Shown here: in pieces, positions 5,974-10,001 of the stretch
Position numbering within the stretch: position 1 is the stretch's first letter
How the letters are laid out: each line of letters starts with the position of its first letter
Origin: an uncultured Polyangiaceae bacterium
GTDB lineage: Bacteria; Myxococcota_A; Polyangia; Polyangiales; Houyiibacteriaceae
Length of the DNA: 10,001 bases
Reading direction: 5' to 3'
NCBI GenBank assembly: GCA_947258625.1
Contig: CAMYJN010000049.1
Coordinates: forward strand, 1 to 10,001
Program-made: the position numbers and the translations under genes
Notes under the pieces: generated by a model
What the model was told of the DNA's origin: nothing
Seen by the model: the letters and a program-made list of their open reading frames with translations, nothing else
Databases searched by the model: none

Positions 5974-8286
5974 GTGATGAAGGCCAGCCAGGCTGAGCTT
6001 GTTGTTGCTCCGCGACGGCGGCGCTTCCCCTCGGTCCTGAGCCAAGGGCTCCCGAGCCGTGTGGCGACCTGCGCCTTGGCCGTCCTGATCTCGTTACCGA
6101 TCGGTGCGCGGGTGCAGGGACAAGAGCTCCCGGGAATTTCAGCGAAGTCGACCGAAGAGCCAGCACGGGCCCTCGAGCCTACGAGCTCCGATCAGATCGC
6201 TGCCCGCCGCACATTGGTGGCCGCGGAGCTGCGAACCCTCGATCAAGCCCTGAAGAGCGCGGATCCGGCGAACGTCAAACAATTGCTAGCGGTTGGCGCG
6301 CGATTGCGAGAAATCAGCGAGTTGCTTGAGAAGCAGGCTGCACTCGTGTCGCGCACGGCTCCTGTCGAGGAATTGCCGCCACCCACCTTGGAGGCGCCGT
6401 CGGCCTATGCCTTGAATGCTTTGTACGAAGCGCAGTTCGCACACGGGCAAGGAGACCGCAAGCCCGAAGACCCCCTGGCTGCAAGTCGCGAGGCGCTCAC
6501 GGCCGCCAAAGCAAGGCTCGCCGCCTCCGAGACAGAGCGTCGAAGGGCACGCTCCGACCTCGAGGACGCACCGGCCAGCACGAAGCCGACCGCCAAGAAC
6601 AGTCTCCAGCTTCGTGAGCTCGAAAGCCGCGTCGCGCAAGAAGAGGTGTATCTGCGGCGAGCCGAGATGGGCGCGGCGCAAACTGCCGTGGAACATCCCG
6701 CGGTCGCTGATCTCGACGCGCGAATCGAGGCGATGAGAGGCGCGCTGGCGCGCGGGGAGGGCAGCGCCACTTCCGGTTTCGCCGTGCCGACGGAGCGCGC
6801 GGGAGAGCTTCGGAGATGGCGCGAGGCGACCGAGCGGCGCTTGGCGACGGCGGAGCTCAACCTCGAGGCCGTACAGGGCCGTTACGTGCAACAGGCGAAG
6901 CCGTCAGCCGAGCTGCTCGAGCAGATCGAGTCGCTCACCGCTCGGCGCGATGCATTGCGCAAAGAGATTGCCTTGGCCGACGCACAGGCCGAGCGACACG
7001 ACTCACAGCGTGCGATATGGCGCTACTGGGAAGAATTGCTTCGGGGCGAGGGCTCCCGAGAGGAGCTCGAGACTTGGAAGACGGAGGTTCGTGAGCGAGT
7101 TGCTGCCTTTGAGCACGCGGAGCTGCAGCTCACGGCGCGCGCTTCGGATCTGCGACTCCGTCTCGACAAGATCGAAGGCCAGCTTGCGGAAGTGCCAGAA
7201 GGTTCGAGTCTGCACGGCGTCCTCGCGGGAGAGTTCGAGACGCTGTCGCGTTTGCATCAGAAGCAACGAGAGCAAGCCGCCGCCGTGGCTGCGGACCGCC
7301 GCATGTCGGAGCGCGTCCTTGCAGACATCGATGACCGGACGGGGCGCGTCGACCCGCTAGAGTACGCGGCGCTCGTCGTCGAAGCGGCCCGCACTGTGTG
7401 GAAGTATGAGATCACGACGGTGGACGACGCGCCCATCACCGTGGGATCACTCGCTCTGGCGCTCCTGCTCTTTGCGATCGGCCTCTGGGCGGCGCGCCGA
7501 GGCTCGGGTCTCGTCGCGCGTGCCTCCGAGAAACGCTTCAAGCTCGACACCGGTGCAGCCCATGCCCTTCAGACGCTTTTTTTCTATGCGTTTCTCCTGG
7601 CGTTCACCTTGCTCGCACTGCGCGCGATTCACTTCCCTCTCACGGCCTTCACCGTACTCGGCGGTGCACTGGCGATCGGAATCGGATTTGGCAGCCAGAA
7701 TGTGATGAACAACTTCATCAGCGGTCTCATTCTGATGCTTGAGCGGCCGGTTCGCGCCCATGATGTGGTCGAGGTGGATGGCAACCACGGCACGATCGAG
7801 AAGATTGGCGCGCGCAGCACACAGATTCGCTCCACCGACGGACGCCACATCATCGTACCCAACAGCTTCTTTTTGGAGAGCAACGTGGTCAATTGGACTC
7901 TTTCCGACGACCTCATTCGCGCCAAAGTCAGTGTCGGCTTGATCTACGGATCGCCGACTCGCCTGGTCGAGACGCTTATCCGGAAGGTCATTCAGGAAGA
8001 TGACCAGGTCCTGAAGATCCCAGAGCCGATCGTCGTGTTTGACGAGTTCGGCGACAATTCCCTCAACTTCGATGTCTACTTCTGGGTGAAAGCCCGCTCT
8101 CCGATGGCGGTGCGCAAGGTACAGAGTGGCGTCCGTTTTCGGATCGACGACCTATTCCGTGAGAACCAGCTGGTAATCGCGTTCCCCCAGCGCGATGTCC
8201 ACATTGACAGCGCAACGCCGCTGGAGGTGCGAATCCTCAGCGAGGACGGACCCACGACGTCACAGTCGAAACGGGAAGCGACTTGA
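5974..8286 (+). CDS. MscS-family mechanosensitive channel with long periplasmic coiled-coil domain
   Basis: This is predicted to be a tension-gated channel that releases solutes under osmotic downshock. The protein has about 770 residues, against 286 for E. coli MscS. Residues 1-49 form a signal peptide (basic stretch, hydrophobic core around 29-44, likely cleavage after ARVQG). Residues 50 to about 470 are rich in Glu, Arg, Ala and Leu with heptad-like patterns and should be periplasmic coiled coil. Three membrane segments follow (about 490-508, 532-552, 555-589). The pore helix holds the MscS signature GIGFGSQNVMNNFISG and then LERPVR. The beta domain (about 597-639) has GTIEKIGARSTQIRSTDGR and IIVPNS, and an alpha/beta vestibule domain runs to about 750. 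The architecture is like the large MscK-type channels but with far fewer membrane segments. GTG 5974 is chosen for its spacing from the -10; ATG 5977 differs by one residue. It is probably monocistronic. Confidence 0.93.
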   Translation: MMKASQAELVVAPRRRRFPSVLSQGLPSRVATCALAVLISLPIGARVQGQELPGISAKSTEEPARALEPTSSDQIAARRTLVAAELRTLDQALKSADPANVKQLLAVGARLREISELLEKQAALVSRTAPVEELPPPTLEAPSAYALNALYEAQFAHGQGDRKPEDPLAASREALTAAKARLAASETERRRARSDLEDAPASTKPTAKNSLQLRELESRVAQEEVYLRRAEMGAAQTAVEHPAVADLDARIEAMRGALARGEGSATSGFAVPTERAGELRRWREATERRLATAELNLEAVQGRYVQQAKPSAELLEQIESLTARRDALRKEIALADAQAERHDSQRAIWRYWEELLRGEGSREELETWKTEVRERVAAFEHAELQLTARASDLRLRLDKIEGQLAEVPEGSSLHGVLAGEFETLSRLHQKQREQAAAVAADRRMSERVLADIDDRTGRVDPLEYAALVVEAARTVWKYEITTVDDAPITVGSLALALLLFAIGLWAARRGSGLVARASEKRFKLDTGAAHALQTLFFYAFLLAFTLLALRAIHFPLTAFTVLGGALAIGIGFGSQNVMNNFISGLILMLERPVRAHDVVEVDGNHGTIEKIGARSTQIRSTDGRHIIVPNSFFLESNVVNWTLSDDLIRAKVSVGLIYGSPTRLVETLIRKVIQEDDQVLKIPEPIVVFDEFGDNSLNFDVYFWVKARSPMAVRKVQSGVRFRIDDLFRENQLVIAFPQRDVHIDSATPLEVRILSEDGPTTSQSKREAT

Positions 8287-8438
8287 AGAGAGGAAGAAAC
8301 CTTGTTTCAGAAACATGACCCCGAGATTGGAGCGCGGCCCGGAACCCTGGCAATCCCGCCCGACTCCCCTTTTCGAAGGTCACGGTCCACCAGTACGATG
8401 CGCACGCGGTCGAGCGTCTTGAAATCGAGGACATCGCC
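8287..8438. other. Short gap between the MscS gene and the hydrolase pseudogene (convergent)
   Basis: The two genes converge here. A small hairpin (GAAAC-CTT-GTTTC, 8296-8308) lies just past the channel stop but has no T-run, so a terminator call is weak. On the minus strand, the frame after the hydrolase stop continues open with VLDFKTLDRVRIVLVDRD and about 25 further residues. It looks protein-like but has no start signal or recognisable family and may be chance. Confidence 0.35.
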
Positions 8439-9200
8439 CTAGCCGCGGACCCGATCATTCCGCGTGTTGCCGCTCGTGCTGCTCCGAAGCGACCGAAGAA
8501 AGTCCAGGACCGCCTGATTCACTTCTTTGGGGCGCTCCTGCTGCATCCAATGGCCCGCTCCCGGAATGACGAGCTTCCCGCGAAGATCCGTGTAGTACGG
8601 GGCCATTGCATCCATCAGGTTCATGCCGACGGCGTATCGAAGGACCGAGTCGTGTTCGCCAGCAAGATAGAGGGAGGGCTGCCGGATCTTCATCTCGTCG
8701 AGAACGGCGAGCTCGTGCCAGTCGCGATCCATGTTCCGGTATCGATTGATCCCACCGCGAAAGCCCGACTTCCCGTAAGCCTCCGCGCACACGTCCCCCG
8801 AGTTGGCGTAGTAGATTTTGGCGAGCGAGCTCCGAATGTCCGCTTCGCACTCCGCTTCCGGTGCGTCGAGTTGCTGAAAGTAGAGAATGTAGAAGAAGCG
8901 ATGCGGGTACATCGCCTTGAACATTTCCGTGGGCGGGAAGGGGCCACCGCGGCTCAGGTGAGGAACACTCATCGTGATCAGCGCGTCGACCCGCTCCGGA
9001 TGGAACCACGCCGTATGCGCCACAATCGTGCCCGATACAGAATGTCGCTCTCTTCGCCAAGTGCCTCGACGTGCTCGAATTCGACAGCGGGAATCGGGAA
9101 CTTGCAGAGGTGGGCGAGATGTTCGCGGGCTTTGATGTGCTCCGGCGAAACCGTGGACGCTAGGTACCGGTGGGCGTGCGCCCCGACGTGATAGGCTAGG
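8439..9200 (-). pseudogene. Decayed alpha/beta hydrolase (epoxide-hydrolase-like), frameshifted and 5'-truncated
   Basis: The intact gene would encode a cytoplasmic alpha/beta-hydrolase of the epoxide hydrolase group. Homology is spread over three minus-strand frames. Upstream, one frame gives a segment ending FEHVEALGEE (about 9090-9062). The next gives RATFCIGHD with the nucleophile Asp at 9027-9025. The third runs from IVAHTAWFHPERVDALITMSVPHL to the TAG at 8439. The last part keeps the lid motif RFFYILYFQ, the charge-relay Asp in LAGEHD (8651-8649) and the catalytic His in PGAGHWMQQERP (8552-8550). The expected GHDWGA is broken right after GHD. The first third of the protein, with the oxyanion HGxP motif, is absent, because the opposite-strand nucleotidyltransferase gene starts at 9204. 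With two frameshifts and a lost N-terminus it cannot make a working enzyme. The exact 5' limit of the remnant is uncertain. Confidence 0.85.
9189..9197 (+). promoter_or_regulatory. Candidate extended -10 of the nucleotidyltransferase gene
   Basis: TGA-TAGGCT (9189-9197) is followed by six bases and GTG 9204. The hexamer fits TAnnnT with an extended TGn. No -35 match is seen at the usual distance. An AGG at 9198-9200 is the only Shine-Dalgarno-like sequence and is very close to the start. Confidence 0.4.
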
Positions 9201-9203
9201 TCC

Positions 9204-9728
9204 GTGCCAGATGGAGCTCTCACCGACATCTTTCGCGCCCTCGACGATGCCGAGGTTCGATACTTGGTCGTCGGCGGCGTCGCTGTGGTCCTTCACGGAT
9301 ACCCGCGCTTCACGGCAGACCTCGATTTGGTTGTCGAGCTCACCGCGTCGAATGCCTCGGCGGCTATCGCTGGGTTGCAAACGCTGGGCTATCGTCCTCG
9401 CGCGCCAGTACGAGCAGAGGACTTCGCGGATGAGGACATTCGAGCGAGCTGGCGGGAGGACAAGGGGCTCACGGTGTTTTCGCTGTGGAGTCCCAGCTAT
9501 CCCGGCACGGAAGTGGACCTTTTCGTCGAGGAGCCTTTCGACTTCGGGCAAGCTTGGTCTCGCCGGCTGGATGCAGTGCTGGACGACGGCACCACCGTGC
9601 GCGTCGTTGGAATCGACGATTTGCGTGCCCTCAAGGCGAGCGTAGGCCGACCGAAGGATGTGGATGACATCGCGCAGCTCGACGCGATAGCGCGTGCTAC
9701 GCTACAAGAGGATGAAGACGGTGAGTGA
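9204..9728 (+). CDS. Nucleotidyltransferase-fold protein (MNT/AbiEii-like)
   Basis: This 174-residue protein has a minimal nucleotidyltransferase fold. The motif LVVGGVAVVLHG (residues 21-32) supplies the GG helix of the active site, followed by FTADLDLVVEL with the metal-binding pair Asp39 and Asp41. EVDLFVEE (103-110) gives the third acidic residue, Asp105. The C-terminal segment GIDDLRALKASVGRPKDVDD resembles the K-x4-R-x-K-D motif of AbiEii-type and related nucleotidyltransferases. All catalytic residues appear intact. The GTG start fits the promoter spacing; an in-frame ATG is not available near it. It overlaps the small downstream gene by eight bases, so the two are co-translated. Relatives include toxins of type IV toxin-antitoxin pairs, antitoxins of HEPN/MNT pairs and antibiotic adenylyltransferases. 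The substrate cannot be told from sequence. The gene begins where the hydrolase remnant on the other strand is cut off, which suggests it arrived by insertion. Confidence 0.85.
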   Translation: MPDGALTDIFRALDDAEVRYLVVGGVAVVLHGYPRFTADLDLVVELTASNASAAIAGLQTLGYRPRAPVRAEDFADEDIRASWREDKGLTVFSLWSPSYPGTEVDLFVEEPFDFGQAWSRRLDAVLDDGTTVRVVGIDDLRALKASVGRPKDVDDIAQLDAIARATLQEDEDGE

Positions 9729-9888
9729 GCAAGGCTGGAAAGTCCACGAGGCTGAGCAACGAAGAGCATGGCTCCAGCTCACGCCCGCGGAGCGACTCGC
9801 CTGGCTCGAGGAGGCGAAGCGGTTCGCCGAAGCAGCAAAGCGCGCGAGGAAGACGAGTGCCGCCACGCCGAGTCGGGACCAGCGCTGA
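9721..9888 (+). CDS. Small helical protein paired with the nucleotidyltransferase
   Basis: This 55-residue protein reads from GTG 9721 (SEQGWKVHEAEQRRAWLQ) through LTPAERLAWLEEAKRFAEAA to a basic tail. It should be mostly helical. Small proteins of the pattern 'QRRAWLxLTPAERLxWLEEA' are, to my recollection, often found next to nucleotidyltransferase genes, which would make this the partner of the upstream gene. The start is chosen because AGAGG at 9707-9711 lies nine bases before GTG 9721. ATG 9712, in the same frame, touches that sequence and would give 58 residues. The GTGAGTGA overlap with the upstream stop indicates translational coupling. This is the only gene in the window with a clear Shine-Dalgarno sequence. 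Whether it neutralises or targets the nucleotidyltransferase is unknown. Confidence 0.65.
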   Translation: MSEQGWKVHEAEQRRAWLQLTPAERLAWLEEAKRFAEAAKRARKTSAATPSRDQR

Positions 9889-9894
9889 CGCTGG
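9879..9894 (+). repeat. Perfect hairpin spanning the stop codon of the small gene
   Basis: CCAGCG-CTGA-CGCTGG forms a six-bp GC-rich stem with a four-base loop holding the TGA stop. No T-run follows, so it is not a classical intrinsic terminator. It could still limit 3'-end decay or readthrough of the two-gene unit. Confidence 0.4.
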
Positions 9895-9920
9895 AGGTCA
9901 TTGCCAAGCGGCAGTCCTAG

Positions 9921-9945
9921 TAGTGGAGGCGGTGGGAATCGAACC
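9921..9945 (-). repeat. Right copy of the 25-bp direct repeat resembling a tRNA/tmRNA 3' end
   Basis: These 25 bases are identical to 431-455 and in the same orientation; bases beyond either end differ. On the minus strand the preceding bases (TTCGACGAC) loosely resemble the TTCGGACGC that precedes the T-arm in E. coli ssrA, so this copy might be the end of a tmRNA whose body lies beyond the window. Against that, only three of five T-stem pairs form, and the sequence further upstream shows no clear tmRNA landmark. Confidence 0.7.
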
Positions 9946-10001
9946 GTCGTCGAACCACCATGTTTCGCTTGATTCAATAGCGATTACGCGGAACGGTCTC
10001 G

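Noticed and set aside
8439..9551. Single 370-residue hydrolase gene
   Set aside because: Only the part below about 9032 is hydrolase in that frame; residues beyond about 9200 are antisense to the nucleotidyltransferase gene.
1..10001. CRISPR array or other spaced repeat array
   Set aside because: No regularly spaced repeats were seen; the only long exact repeat is the 25-mer pair.

Overview
The window is GC-rich bacterial chromosome with well-spaced genes, long intergenic stretches and several decayed genes. No rRNA, complete tRNA or ribosomal gene fixes the taxon. The gene types would fit a soil or aquatic GC-rich bacterium (a Myxococcota-, Acidobacteriota- or Planctomycetota-like genome); this is a guess from gene flavour only.

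Layout. The left edge (1-214, minus) holds the N-terminus of an unrecognised small protein. A gene-poor stretch follows (215-881) with a tRNA/tmRNA 3'-end fragment at 431-455 and a possible ParE toxin remnant at 729-830. Next comes a convergent pair: an SGLT-type Na+/hexose symporter (plus, 882-2513) and a secreted GH30 lipoprotein glycosidase (minus, 2535-4190), with 21 bp between their stop codons. A DDE transposase broken by an in-frame amber codon (minus, 4700-5725) lies between the GH30 gene and a large MscS-family mechanosensitive channel (plus, about 5974-8286). The right part holds a frameshifted, 5'-truncated epoxide-hydrolase-like alpha/beta hydrolase (minus, 8439 to about 9200), then a nucleotidyltransferase and a small helical protein overlapping as a two-gene unit (plus, 9204-9888). 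A second exact copy of the tRNA/tmRNA 3'-end fragment lies at 9921-9945.

How the genes may work together. The symporter keeps the residues that bind glucose in SGLT proteins, and the GH30 enzyme is predicted to act outside the cytoplasm, so together they look like a small unit that releases and imports hexose. The MscS channel is probably a stand-alone osmotic safety valve. The nucleotidyltransferase pair is a candidate toxin-antitoxin or defence-type unit.

Two patterns cut across the genes. First, all five first-in-transcript intact genes have a -10-like hexamer ending 6-7 nt before the start codon, three of them with an extended TGn motif, which suggests leaderless transcription. Second, an exact 25-bp direct repeat resembling the 3' end of a tRNA or tmRNA brackets 9.5 kb, as attachment sites or integration scars would, although no integrase gene lies inside. 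I found no CRISPR array and no complete system that I can call clearly new.
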